A DNA stretch of 64,000 nt from the NCBI GenBank assembly GCA_945643635.1, contig CALZFC010000001.1, forward strand, positions 601,001 through 665,000. The letters run 5' to 3'. The notes under the pieces were generated by a model. That model searched no databases, was not told the DNA's origin, and saw only the letters and a program-made list of their open reading frames with translations. A program made the position numbers and the translations under genes. This document shows, piece by piece, positions 12,767 through 25,500 of the stretch. How positions within the stretch are numbered: position 1 is the stretch's first letter; each line of letters opens with the position of its first letter. Source of the stretch: Allodiplogaster sudhausi. Taxonomy: Eukaryota; Nematoda; Chromadorea; Rhabditida; Diplogasteridae.

Positions 12767-13802
12767 AAGAGAGAGAGAGAAAAGATAGCTGACTCTCTGA
12801 GATTCTTGCCGCACGTCGCGCACATGTCCTTGATGACGATTTCGTGCGGGCAAACGATGACGACAGCAATGAGCCCGCCCGGCTTCACCTTGTCGCCCCG
12901 GCGAGTCTAGGATGCGGAATTTATGTACATTAAAAAATTCTACCCAATAAAATTGAGCTAGAAAGAAAATAACATGATCTTTAAAAAAATTTCCTCTTTA
13001 CAACGACATTATAGCTAACCAAATTTACTGAGCGAACAGTATGGTTTGTTTAAAAAATATATTATAGGGCTGAAACATAAAGATCAATACAGTATACCAA
13101 AACACAAACTCCCGCATGGAAAATAAAGAATACAGTAATGTAAAACATGAACTCCCGCCTGGAAAATAAAGAATACAGTAATCTAAAAGCACGAACTCCC
13201 GCCTGGAAGTTGATGGCACCGGCGCATGGTGAGCGTAGCGTCAGCAGATTCGTCTTGTTCTCTTCATTCGCAAGGCGATACTCCAGAATGGCCTGGAAAG
13301 GAATAAACTCGCATGCATTTTCATGTCTCAGAATTACGCACTTTTTTGGGAATTTACATTAAAATTATTAGGATAGTAAATCCCTCTCTCTCTATCTATC
13401 TCTCTCTCTCTCTCTCTTTCTGTGTCACTCTTTGCCCTCTTTCTCTTTCTTCTCTCCCACTACTCTCTCACTCGCCTCAATCTCTTCTCTCATCTCTCTC
13501 TCCATCGCCTATCCTCCCCTCTCTCTCTCTCACTCTGTCATCCTCTCTGCTTTACCTCCAACTATCTCTCTCTTCTCTCCTCAAACTTTCTCTCCCTCTC
13601 TGCTATCTTCTCTCTCTCTCTCTCTCGCTCTCTCCCTCTCTGCCATCCTCTATCTTTCTCTCTCTCTCTTTCTCTACCATATATTTCTCTCTCTCTCTCT
13701 CTCACTTACCGAATCACCGCGGACATCGCTGTTATTAGTGCACTTGCGTGCCGTGATGAGATAATCGCCTGGGGGCAGGTCGGCCGGAAGACGAGCTTCC
13801 AT
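5913..13802 (-). CDS. fcp-1: RNA polymerase II CTD phosphatase FCP1
   Basis: Role: dephosphorylates the C-terminal repeats of RNA polymerase II in the nucleus, recycling the enzyme. Seen: 20 exons, with ends that join in phase except in one exon: 13710-13802, 13197-13292, 12794-12906, 12297-12411, 12012-12119, 11731-11798, 11465-11549, 11279-11368, 10679-10762, 10444-10534, 9849-10200, 9587-9655, 9363-9420, 8886-9018, 8546-8627, 8080-8277, 7770-7871, 7153-7261, 6772-6862 and 5913-6066, about 763 residues. The catalytic DLDQT loop (D155, D157) is in exon 5. FGQRQYAHAI and the IIDDRADVW acidic motif complete the FCPH domain. A BRCT domain spans exons 13-15 (VIVLSG, ending WLWECMEKWEK). The acidic tail ends FDDMAAELENELNRE, the family's terminal motif. 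Odd: exon 9849-10200 changes frame near 10005, inside GAA/GGA repeats. It begins VRQYEEKAKPP and must end DNVLQHIEK to join VLRDVHSAFY. It could be an assembly indel. Confidence 0.93.
6490..6675. repeat. (CT)n tract in FCP1 intron
   Basis: About 180 bases of CT repeat in the last FCP1 intron. In transcript sense it is (GA)n, the opposite orientation to the tract below 5902. Confidence 0.9.
7290..7458. repeat. (GA)n tract in FCP1 intron
   Basis: About 170 bases of GA repeat with GCGA interruptions and a pure (GA) run near 7396-7445. It is followed by a shorter GA run at 7676-7735 in the same intron. Confidence 0.9.
9055..9360. repeat. (CT)n tract in FCP1 intron
   Basis: About 300 bases of CT repeat with TTTCTCCCTC/CTCGCTC higher-order units. 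It fills the intron between the two BRCT exons 8886-9018 and 9363-9420 and ends about 3 bases from the upstream exon's donor. Confidence 0.9.
10393..10443. repeat. TTAAGG hexamer run in FCP1 intron
   Basis: Seen: tandem aaggttaaggttaagg hexamers (about six units, some degenerate as GCTAAG), starting immediately downstream of the exon 10 donor. It resembles but does not equal the TTAGGC telomere repeat of many nematodes. It does not look like a chromosome end. Confidence 0.7.
10785..11245. repeat. CT-rich tract with internal duplication
   Basis: About 460 bases of CT-rich DNA in the FCP1 intron between exons 8 and 9. A block of about 200 bases (TCTCTACGCTCTCT... TCTATCTATGTCTATTTCTG) occurs twice, at about 10870-10960 and 11105-11195. 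The Leu/Ser-rich frames here are artefacts. Confidence 0.85.
11860..12290. repeat. (GA)n tracts flanking FCP1 exon 5
   Basis: GA tracts at 11860-11998 and 12170-12290 sit in the introns on both sides of the catalytic exon 12012-12119. The first ends about 14 bases from the exon, the second about 7 bases from the neighbouring exon. Confidence 0.9.
12590..12783. repeat. (GA)n tract in FCP1 intron
   Basis: About 190 bases of GA repeat with AGTGCGAGAGAGAGA units, ending about 10 bases from the exon 12794-12906 donor. Confidence 0.9.
13092..13208. repeat. Tandem repeat of about 55 bp including the FCP1 exon 2 edge
   Basis: Seen: the phrase aactcccgc(c/a)tgga occurs at about 13107, 13150 and 13195, each followed, except the last, by aaataaagaatacagtaat. 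The third copy is the genuine 3' end of FCP1 exon 2. The first two are intronic duplicates carrying a copy of the donor region. Confidence 0.75.
13383..13708. repeat. (CT)n tract in first FCP1 intron
   Basis: About 320 bases of imperfect CT repeat ending at the donor of FCP1 exon 1. Overlapping plus-strand Leu/Ser frames are not genes. Confidence 0.9.
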
Positions 13803-14998
13803 TCAAGAAAGAAGTGAATCGTTCGCTCACCCAGATCTGGCGGGAACATTTTATATTCAAAAATATATCAAATGGGAAAAATGGGTTGTTACTGCTGGAA
13901 AATAAAATACTAAAACTTCGTCGAATGAAACGTTTTTCCTTACATTAGTTACTAAAGAAGCTAAACATTTACAAGACTCCTGGAGCTAGAAATTTTGGAG
14001 TAAATATCAATTCCAATCGCAAGTTCTCCCAAAAAGGTAGCGATTGGCCTTCCCCCCCCCCCCTCCCTTTTCTGATCGACTCAACGAGTAAATTAATCAC
14101 ATTGATGACAACGAATTAAAGAAGGCTTACAAGGCTCCAGAAATGAGCTGATACGTTCCAGAATCTTTTGAGCAACAAGCTTCCTGAGCAGGGCCGGCTT
14201 TTGCGAAGGGCCAGTTTTTTTTTTGGACCGGACCGGCCTTTTAGGCAGGGCCGGCTTTTCGGACCGGGCATTATTCAAGCATATTACTGAGGATAGTGAC
14301 ACGTCGCAAAGTAACGACCAACCATATTAAAAGCAAGGATTCATATTTTTCTCTTCAATTGGCAACTTTATTCAGAGGACAGAAAAAAAACAACATGAAT
14401 TATTCCACGAATGGAACATGTAATAAATGAATGATAACATAAGATTCTTGGACTCGGAAGTTAACTGATACCACCTGCTTTTGTAAAATCAAAGCAGCGA
14501 TTCCACGCTGGAGGAAAAAAAAAGGAACGAGAAAAGCGTAAAAATCACGCAAGAAACTATTATATATATAAAAATAATAAACAGCAAATAAAAAATCGGA
14601 AAAGACTACTGTAAGCGGCACATTTACAACTAACGCCAAAATAGGATAGGCTCGTGTGAAACCGGCGAGTCATACATATAATAATAGGTAATGTAATCGG
14701 ATTAATCATAAGACATAGGGCCTCCGAACACAACACATCACAAATACTTTCCTGAAGAAAGAAAGAGAGCAACAAGCTTATGCCCATATTGGTCCAGGAG
14801 GGGGGGGGGGGAAGAGGTATTCAAAAGGACCGAGGCAAGCTCCATTTTACATGTTATGGAGTGGATCTTCTACTGCACTTCAACATCTAGTGGAGATATA
14901 TGGAAATAGCTGGGTGGTAAATGAAATCAGACATTTTTAAAAGTGAAACAATGTCATGAACAAATTGGACAGTGGGTGCGGGTGAGAGAGAGAGAGAA

Positions 14999-15030
<32 letters not shown>

Positions 15031-15086
15031 AGAGAGATAAAGAGAGGGGGAAAAGCGAGAGAGCGTGTGATGGAGAGAGTGCCTGG
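13803..15086. other. Intergenic between FCP1 5' end and RBBP6 3' end
   Basis: No supported exon. It contains a GC-rich island at 14185-14280 made of repeated GGGCCGGCTTTT/GGACCGG words, a C-run at 14055, a G-run at 14800-14811, and a GA tract at 14980-15060. The FCP1 promoter should be just above 13802. No TATA-like element is convincing. Confidence 0.6.
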
Positions 15087-18000
15087 CTACTTCGAGAGAT
15101 GCAGAGTAATCTTGCGGCTCACTATTTGCGGTTGTTGAAAGACATCGGCGACGTCAACCTTCGTGAGCGGCTAAAAGTAAACATATTATAATTTCGAGAA
15201 AAAGGTTAATTTTATTAAACAATTATTAAACTTTTTTGTTATTATGGATTATTAAATATATATTAATTATTATATATATATACATATATATCACCTTTAG
15301 AAGCTCTAAACTCGTCTCAAACCTTGTTCTTTCTGGCCTGTTCGCCTCCTTCTCGGTTTCCATCTCCAGTGGATTCCGTAGTGGGCACTGCTGACTTTGA
15401 CTTCACAACTGTCGCCTCTTCTTTTCTACAATTTAAAGCTCTAATTAATCATCATTAAGATTTTTCGCATTTTCTAATGTGACAAAATTAATTTTAAAAA
15501 AATCTTTTTACCACACAAAATGCTATTTCAGCAAACAATTAAGTAAACAAATTAAAAAAGAAAAATTTTAATGAAGAATACCTCGCCGGAATTGTCCTTG
15601 CCTCTGCGTTCTCCTTCCTCTCCATCTCATCACGATCCCTGTCCTTGTCTCTCTTTCTCTTCTCTCTCCTCTCCTCCTCTTTCTCTGCCTCCTCCTCGTC
15701 GTCCTCTCCATCCCTCTTCTCCTTCCTTCGTCTCTTCCTGCTGCCTTCTCTCTCCTCGTCGTCCTCTTCGTCTCTTTCCCTCTTCTTCTCTTTCTTCTCC
15801 TTCTTTTCCTTCTTACTCTTCTTATGCTTGTGCTTCTTCTCCTTTCCTTCAGTCTCCTCATCTCCGTCGCCTTCCTTCCTATCGCCTTCAGTCACTTCTC
15901 GATCTTCGCTAAATAAATAAAACTAAATAATCATAAAAAGAAACACCAATAAATTAGAATTACGACTATCCCAGTCATTTAAATTACCACTACCCAGTCA
16001 TTCTCATCTAACACTCAGTTTACACTTTTTATTTTGAAATAATTGATAAACAACATTCAATAACTATCTTAATAAAAAATTCTACATCATATAAATAACA
16101 ACGTAAAAACGTAATAAAATATAATTTTAATAAATAATCAATACAAAATCTCTCCAACCTCCTGCGTCTCTTCTCCTTCTTTTCCTTCTTCTCCTTCTTA
16201 TGCTTCCTATGCTTCTTGTGTGACCTCTTTCTTCCTTCTCCACTCTCTTCGTCCTCTTCTCTCTGTTCTCTCCTCTTCCCGCAGGCTTCTCGTCTTCTTC
16301 CTCTTTCTTTCCGTCTTCATCGCCGCCACTCTCCTTAAACCATAGTCTTTTCTTTAATATCTATTTTGTTCTTTTTTTTAATCTCCAAGATTTTTACAGT
16401 AAACCTTTCAGTTACGTGACTGAGAGAAAATCAGTAAAAGCCTCTTTGAAGCTAATACAAGATTTCCTGGCAAATCTCGATTGATTAAACAATAAAAGAT
16501 AGAAAAAGAAAATTTGAAAAGAAAAACGTTATTAAAAGAATAAACCGATCATATTTTAAAAATACCCAAATCCCTCAAAAATAAAATAATAAATAATTAT
16601 ATGTATATATACAAATATATATAAACTCCTTACCGTTGCCGTCGTGCCTTCTAGACTCTTCCGTCTCTTAACAGCTCCCGCTTCAGCAGCGTCATCCTCG
16701 TTATCCGCTTCTGACAGTTCTTCCGCAGTCGGTGGTGGAGCCTAAAATCTTCGTCTTTTCCGCGTTCTTTATTTCTCCCTTATTTTCTTTTCCTCTCTCT
16801 CTCTCTATCTCTCTCACTTTCCCTTCCTCTCTCTCTATCTCTCTCAACTAATTCTCTCTCTCACTCTCCCTTCCTCTCTCTCTATCTCTCTCACACAGTT
16901 TCCCTTCCCCTCTCTCTCTCCCTCTTTCTCTGCCTATCACTATCTCTCTCTTTCTCTGCCTATCACTCTCTCTCCTCACCTTCTCCACCGGCTCCTTCTC
17001 CTCCTCCTCCTCTCTCGTCGACTGTGGCGGCTGCTTTTCCTTCTCCTCCTTCTCCCTCTCTACATCCTTCCTCTTCTTCCTCTCCTTCTCCTTCCTCCGC
17101 TCTCTCTCCTTCTCTCTTTCTCTGCCTCTCTCCGAGTCTCCGCTCCCTCGTCGCCTTCTTCTCTCATCATCCTCTTCTTCCTCTGTCGAGTGACTTCCAC
17201 GGCGGCGGTGATGGTGATTTCGTTCGTACTAAAACAAAATTTTTTTATAAATAAATTTTCTTCTTCTTTTTATGTTTCTCAATCAATATATTAATTTTCT
17301 TTTAAACATTAATATAATTATATTCTTATATTTTTCAGCGAATTAAGTTTGTTTCAAATATTAAAACAATACCAATATACAAAACTACTACTAATATGTA
17401 CATTTATGACATCACATACTTTCTCTTATCTCTAGACAATATTTCCGGTCGCCCAACCTTGCATTATGTCTGTTGAACTTCTATACAATAGTCGAAAACA
17501 ATAGCTATTATATACATATGCGTTCATTTAAATTAAATTAGTGAAAAATTAAATATTACTAGTATTTTTTTATAACTTATCTGTTTTTACACTAATTAAA
17601 TACTTTTAAAAAATTAAATAAAAAAAATCCTGCGCCCAACCTGCTCCATCTCCTTGATGCTCGCCTCAATCTCTTCCTCCCTCCGTCGATCCTCACTGTC
17701 TGCCCGTCTGCTGTGTCTGGACGTCTCTCCTCTCTCGCCACCTCGGCTGCTTCTCTTCTCTGCCTCGTATTTACCGGCAGATTCTTCATGGCGTCTGTCG
17801 TACTGAACAAACTAATCAATTTTGAGAGCCTATTTAAGAGCCATAAAAATATATAAATGCAGCTTCATCTTAAGACTTTAGCTACTTTAATTTTATACTT
17901 TCAGTATAAGTTACAGTTTTAATGTGATTTAATCATACTGTATTTTTAATTTAAACTTTTTTGGTAAATTAAAACAAATTCCGTACCTTATGATCATCTC

Positions 18001-18250
18001 GATGTCCCCGCTCCCTTCTCTGATCATCATAACCACGACGAGGCTATAATGTACTCGATTACAATTCTCTTTCTTTCTTTCTCTCTCTCTCTCTATCTTT
18101 TCTATTTCTATCCCTCCCTCTCTCTCTCTCTCCACACACACTCTGTTTCTCTCGCTGTTTTTCTCTTTTACTTTAACTCTCATTATCTCTCGCTCACACT
18201 ATTATCTACCTTTTCTCTTTCTCTCTCTATTTCTCTCTCTCTTTCCCTTG

Positions 18251-18291
<41 letters not shown>

Positions 18292-20595
18292 CACCAACCT
18301 CATACTCTCTCCTCTCGTCTCCTCCGTATCTCCTCTGTCCTATGCCTCTTCCTCCTCTCCATCCTCCTCGGTATCCGCCTCCTCCATAGTGATGATGATG
18401 GCCTCCCTGGTTGTGGTCATCTCTCAGAAAGTCCGGCAGGTTTCCTTCGTAATTTGGCGGTGGCTCTATCGTGCCGCCCAGCAGCGAGGATGGCCTCTTT
18501 ATTAAGTTACAATTAGTAGTCGATTAATTAGTATAATTAGTAGTTAATTAATTCCCACAATTAATTAGTAGCGAAACTTTTTTAATCCATCATTATTTAC
18601 TACTCAATTAATAGCTAGTCTTTTTTATTATTTTATTTACAATACAATTAAAAACGAGACACTTATTTTTATAACTCAATAATTTTTTTAAAAGAAAATC
18701 CTACGTTCAACTCGCGCCACCGCCTATCGTCAAAAAGTTCGCATAACCCCTTAAAGTTACGCAGTAAAAAAAACTTTGACTCTACCTCGTAAACGAGTCA
18801 TATCAAGAAACCAAAAGTTCGACTATAGTACTCCTTTAAAATTGTAAAGCTTCAAGTGTAAAAAGGGTCTCATACTATGCCTTAAACTAAAGCAGTAATC
18901 CTATAAAATTGTAAAGCTTTAAAAGTGTAAAAGGGTCTCGTACCACCCCTGGCGGCGGGAAGCCTCCTTGTGGCTGCTGCTGCTGCATGTGTGTCATGCC
19001 CCCTGCTGGGGGTGCATCATGGGCCCATCCCTCCAACAACTCCTGGTTGCATCATCATCGCCTGTTGCATATGGTGTGGCGGCGGTGGATAGCGCCGGTC
19101 GCCGTAGGGTGGACGCCTGAATCTTCTAATCTAACTAGAGAAACTCATTAATTAGAGAAACTAATTAATTAGAGTAATCAAGTTAATTGATCAGAGTAAT
19201 TAAGTAATTAGAATCATCTTGCAGGCAGTGTTCAATATTAACTTTTTTAATAACTAAAATTTTACAATAAGTAGTGAGAACACTTATTAAGAGGAATTTT
19301 AGCTGTCTCGTCTCAAGCCTTCATATGTGGACAGACTTCACAACTGTGAAGCTACATGGTTGCCGCACCAAAAACTGGTTAGACACCAAGTAATTGAAGC
19401 GGCGAAATTGAAAAAAAAGTCTAAACTACAGTACCCTCCATCTCGGTGAAATCCTCCTCGGCCTCCTTCTTGCCAGGAGCCGCGCGGATGGCGAGGAGCG
19501 TAGCTGCCGCGACGCGGGTAGCCACTACCGCGGTCGTCGTACTCACGACGGTGACGATCGTCCTGCAGAGAGTGAAAGAGAGAGAGAGAGAGAGATAGAG
19601 ACAGGTAGAGAGAGAGAGACGGCGAGAGACAGAGAGAAAGTGAAGAGAGAGCGAGAAATAGCGAGACAAGAGAGCTAGAGTGAGTGAGAGAGAGATAGAT
19701 AGAGAGAGACGCTCGCTCTATCTATGAATTTACTTTTCCTAAATTCCATTTTAAATGGCCCCTCACAAGACAATTATACTTCACAACATATGAAATGCCC
19801 AAAATGCATCAGATGTTTTGATATCGCAGTTCCTTTAAGATTTGGCTTCCAAAGAAAACCATCGGTTGGGGTTGGGTCGAAGTAGCGCTTAGAAACCATT
19901 CGTTTGTCATTACTATTTTCTCACTCTTCCTCAGTCTTTTTTCTGTATTATTTTTTAATAGAAAGATAGAGAGAGAAGTAGGGAGAGAGAGGAAGCAAAA
20001 GATAGAGAGAGAGAGAAAGTGAATAAGCAGACAGAATCGAAATACTAGTCAAAGCGTAACTATTGACTCATCAAGGAATTTAAGGAAACACCCTTTAATC
20101 CCTGCCCTCCTATTTTCCGGCCCTGTCCCATCTCTGCAAGTCCCCTGCTCCCATACCTTGCGACTGCTTCGCTCGCGTGAACTCGACGAGCTCGAAGAGC
20201 CGCTGGATGAAGAAGACGAAGAAGATGATGAATACGTTCGGGAACTGCAAAATATGAGACTAATACATTTGATAAATAATCTAATTAATTAACTAAGAAA
20301 TTCTAAATTGATTAGAAGATGAAGAATACGTTCGTATACTGCAAAAAAAATTCTTTTTCGATTAATAAACAAATGAATAATTTAGCAATCCCAGCGATCG
20401 CCCACCTTTATTTATTTATTAGTTCATTTATCCATTGATAATCAAATTTTATAAATCATTCTAAATAGATTACAAAAGGCCGCAGCACGGCGCAAATTAA
20501 ACTTGATTCTACCCGATAAAAATCATTCAAAACTGCGAAATTATTCCTATTTTTATAATCCTCCTTAAATAAAAATTTTCTTTTTAAGATTAAAG

Positions 20596-20639
<44 letters not shown>

Positions 20640-21338
20640 CAAAATCTCTTCCTAAACACCAAAACACCAACCGCTTTCTCCTTTTCTTCTTGGGCGTTCT
20701 CTCTCGCTGTTCGCGCTCCTTCCTCCTGCTCGACTTGCGGTACTCCTCATAGGCCTCCTTGAGATTCGCTTGCGGAACCACGGTGCCAAAGAGTTGCGCC
20801 GCCGCGCCTCCAGCCGTCATTGGGCCGCCAAATGGACTGGAAAAAAAATGTTTTTTCTCTCTTATTTATTTATTTCCTTATTTAATTTAAACTTTTTTAT
20901 TACTTACTCTATTTCTTTACATATTTATTTTTTAATTTAAATAAAATTGCATCAACAGTTTGATTTTTTTTAACCTTTTACTCATATTAAAAAAAATCAT
21001 TAACAAATATCCCATATGTAACAGGTATCAACTTTGTCCTATAGAGGAGTGAATGACCGGGGGTTGGCAAGGTGCTATTTTCTAATGGAAGAGTAATATA
21101 GTTATAATATAAAAGAACCAACTTGAATCCCTGTCCTATCGGGAAGTGTATGACTGTGGTTGGCACAATGTTCGGATGAGGCACGGCCGTGGAGTAGATC
21201 GGAGGAGGCGGCACATTGGGCTGGAAGGTCGGCACCAGGGTTACGGTAGAGCTCAAGCTCGATCCGGATGCTGAGGCTACTCCTAGGAAGGGTTGAATGA
21301 GTAATAATGATGTCTGCTAGTTACTTCAACCTATCTTT

Positions 21339-21381
<43 letters not shown>

Positions 21382-21431
21382 ATATCCCTCTCTTCTACTC
21401 CACCCTCTCCCTTTCTCTGTCCCACCCTTTC

Positions 21432-21470
<39 letters not shown>

Positions 21471-22471
21471 ACCTTGCTGCATGACTGCCACTTCTGAGAT
21501 GGACATGGCCATCGGGCCTGCTGGCACCACTCCACCATCAGCTTGCGGAATGACTTGCGACGGGGAGGCTCTCGCTCCTTCGGGGAGGTTCTCTCCCGGA
21601 AGACCCCCAAGATTCGGTGGCAGGGCACTAGGGGCTGCTGCTCCCGTTCCAGACGGGGTTGGGGTTGCCTGGAGGGTACCCTGAGGGCCCCCTTGGAGGG
21701 TACCCTGTTGGCCCTGAAGGCTCATCAACGAGGCCACCTGAGCATCTTGAGGGGCAACGTCCATGGCAGGCGGAAGAGTCAGAGGTGCTGTCACGCACTC
21801 CAACGAAGGAGTCATCCCGGGAATCTGAAGAGAAAAAAAACAACTTTTTTTTCCTATTTCTTTTTGTATACACATCATTTACAATGTTGAAGAAATTAAT
21901 TATTGATCAACTTTTTAAATCATTAATTCTCTATCGTAAGAGTAGTTTTTTTCTTCTCATAAAATCTAAGAGTAATTAATTTTTTTTTAAATTAAAAAGT
22001 CTACTGTATGTGTAATTAACTCTTTTAAATCATAAATTCTACAGTATACCCTAAGACTAGCGTTACCGTACCTTCGGCTGGTTCTGCACCACTACAGTAC
22101 TGTCTGCGACAGAGTCTACTTGCGCCGGCGACTGGCTACTCTGCTGAGCTTGAGCTTGAATGCCGATTCGGATACGAACGGCTTGCTGCTGCTGCTGTTG
22201 TTGTTGGGGTGGCGGCTAGAAAGAACACGTCATTTTGCTCATGTTTTGGGTGGTATATTGCTTAGATTACGAAATTCGGCTCTAAAATTATGAACTATGT
22301 AATGACGTACACTAGATTGCTCCGAACGCAATGACAAGCCATATACTTTCATTATGAAGGCCAGAAGTTACATATCAGATAAAGTGACTAACAGATAACA
22401 GATCAGAAAATAACAGCGAGAGATAGAGAGAGAGAGAGTGCGAGAGAGAGAGCGTGCGCGTGCGCGCGAGA

Positions 22472-22515
<44 letters not shown>

Positions 22516-25500
22516 TGCGAGAGAGAGAGAGAGCACGCGCGCACGAGAAAGAGAGCGAGAGAAAGAGAGAGAATGCGAGAGATAGAGAGAGAGAGAGAGG
22601 ATAAGATAACACTTTCCCACCTGGTCCTGTCCAGGAGTGCTTCCGCCGGCGGTTGCTCCACCGGCTGCCCATGCTTCGCACGCTTGGCGCACCTTCAGAT
22701 TGGGCACGAGTTGATCGAGGCCGAGCTGGAGAAAAAAGAAAGATGATGAGAAAATTATTTTGTATATAATATCAAGGGAAAAAAGGGTGTGGTCCGAAAA
22801 AACCGAACCCTAAAACTAAAATTTCTGGCTTACCCACCCAATTTTCTTCAAAAAAAAAATTACAGTTTTGGCTTACCGACCCTATTTTTTTGAGGTCTTC
22901 GGAGGTCTTACCCACCCACTTTTGTTGGACCCTCGGACCATCCTTTTATTCCCTGTATATAAATGATAAATTATAAATAGAATTTTTTTTTTGCTGTACT
23001 AGGTTCGATAAAGTTTCCACATCTTTTCATGAATACATATTTTTTGCAGAATATAAAATAAATCTCTAGCAAAAAGGCGCCAATTCAAATCCGAATTTTG
23101 TTGTCTCCTTTAATTCGCTTTCCTCTCAGGACCTGTTCACGCTTGCAGCTTGCGCCCGGGCACGCGCGCGTGTCGCTCTCCTGTATCTTCGTGTACACGC
23201 ACTCGGCGCAGAAGGAGTCGCCGCAGCACACGGTCAGCATGGCTTCCTAAATCAGGCCGTATATTACAGTATGCTCTCTTACAGTAATCCTTTAGAAACA
23301 CGTTACATTTTACTCTCTTACAGCAGTCCCTTAAAAACCCATTACAGTATCCTACAGTATCTTACTGTGATCCTTAAGAAATAACAATACTGTAATCTCC
23401 TTTTCATAATGAGGTTATAATCATTGGAGAAAAAAAAGCAGCACCCAATAGCTTTGTCCGAAAGCGTCGAATGTATGTGTCAAAACCTCAAGCTTTTTCT
23501 CTTAGCCGCTCTCGAACGACTTCCCTTGTCCTACATCTCTTAACAAGATTAGAGAAATGTTTCTACAAACTCCAACCGACCCACCATCAGGCACCAATTT
23601 CCCCCTCTCTAACCTTGAGAAGATTGCTGCAAAGAGGGCACGTCAACTCGGCCGGCAGTGTGCGCGAGGCGGCAGCTTGCTCCGCTTCGGACACCTAAAC
23701 ATTTTTTCTTTTGAATTTATGTTCCCGCCAATTTTGTTTGTATTTCAAAAACCCTGTTCTTTTATCTGAATCTATTGCTTCAGCCAGCTCTAAAAAAGAA
23801 ATTCTAAACAAACAAAAAAATGTATATTTTCAGGTCATAAACACAAGACACCACAGATTTGTCTTACAAGTAATCCCTCACGCGCCATGCCATAACCAGG
23901 CCCAATCCTACCGTAACCTCCTCACCGGCTTCTTAGAGTTGCGCGCCCTCCAGTGCATGATGGGCACGACGTACTTCCCCGATGACGTCATCATGGCCAT
24001 GGGGTCATCCGCGGTCGTCTCCATGAGCTCATCGCCCGGAATGCCGGTCGTCCGCTTGATGTTCAGCTGCAAGTCCCCTCTTTTGAATTTCCCGCCTAAA
24101 TCCGCGGCCGCTGCAAGACTCCTCTTTTGAATTTCCCGCCAAAATTTACCGCTGCAAGATTATAAATAGCGTTGGAATCTCAAGCTCTCAAGCAATGATT
24201 CCTTGGTTAGTGGTATAAACATGTTGTTTGAAATGCCTCCAAAAACATTCCAAAGGTTTTAGCGTATAAAAAAAAACCCTCGTTTGCTACGCAAAATTTC
24301 GCCAGTTAGGGCAACCTCTTGTACATAGAAAGCGGGCTCCACTACTAGAAATAATGTATTGCTCGAATTTCAGTTTTACGTATTATTATTATTATTACTA
24401 CTACTATAGGAACAGGTGGATAGAGCATCACATTCTTATGTAGAGCATGTTTATCTTCACTTTAGAACTGATTATTGAAATATATGATATACTCGTGTTC
24501 GCAAAAAAAAAGAAAACTCCCGTGTTAATCTGCAAAGCAACCGTATCAGGTACCCGTAATAAATGAGGAAAAGGAAATGGAATGATAAACTTCGACAGGA
24601 ACATCAGAGTTACTTAAAGGAGCATTGGAACTCAAGAGTAATCTATTTCAACATTTTTTTCCTAAAGATTGTAGTCGTGTGTCTCTAAATCACAAATGCA
24701 ATCGCGCCTGGGTCAGGCAAAAAGGAGCGAATTCAAAATTGATTTTTTTTCAAAATCTTTTTTGGCTCTTTTAAACGAAAATCTTATGTCCCTGCCGAAT
24801 GATACAAGAGTATTCGTGTTTTTGTGTGTGTGTTGTGTGATATGAACAGTGATAATAATGGCTACGCCACTCCGCCGGGCTATTCGAGGTCACAATCGGC
24901 CGTCTCCTTATCTGTGCCGCAATCCTTTAACCTGAGACTTTCTTGCCTATGCGACCTCATACCCGGCGGCGGTTGCTACTGAGATGTCGCCTTCAGTTTA
25001 GGTTAGAAATTACAAATGTCATCTTAGACATCACAAATATCTATCAAACAAGACTTGACCATGTTTTGAATTTGGGGTCAAGCTCAAAGTCAATATTCGG
25101 AATAGAGCGAAAACGACATCTCAGCAACGAGTGACCAATGAAGAAGAGGAAAGGGAGGATAGTAAAGGAAATATCTCCTCTCTTATCAAACGGAGAACAG
25201 AAAAGGAGAGAGAGAGAGAGAAATCTTAGAGCATTCACACGAGACAACCACCACCAACTCGTGTGTCGGTATGAAATGAGAGGAATCTCGGATGCGTTGG
25301 TACTTCCTGTATTCCATTTCCATGATGATGACGGAAAGAGTGTGTATGTGTTTACCATTGGACAGTTCTTGTACCAGTGACCCGGTTGGTAGCAACGATT
25401 GCACGTGTAAGTTGGCGGTGGCGGGCCGGACATGATGGTGTTCGTGCGCTTTTGGAAACTGAAAAGAACTCTTTTTTTCAAGGGTTTATTTAGTCTTTTA

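Noticed and set aside
20837..21122. Possible extra RBBP6 exon in the extension of the 20987-21256 frame
   Set aside because: The reading past 21123 runs through a donor GTTGGT into AT-rich intron; the next exon joins in phase without it.
21481..21979. Plus-strand frames of about 100 codons over 21.5-21.9 kb
   Set aside because: They are antisense to the Gln/Pro-rich RBBP6 exon 21473-21824, whose phase fits both neighbouring exons.
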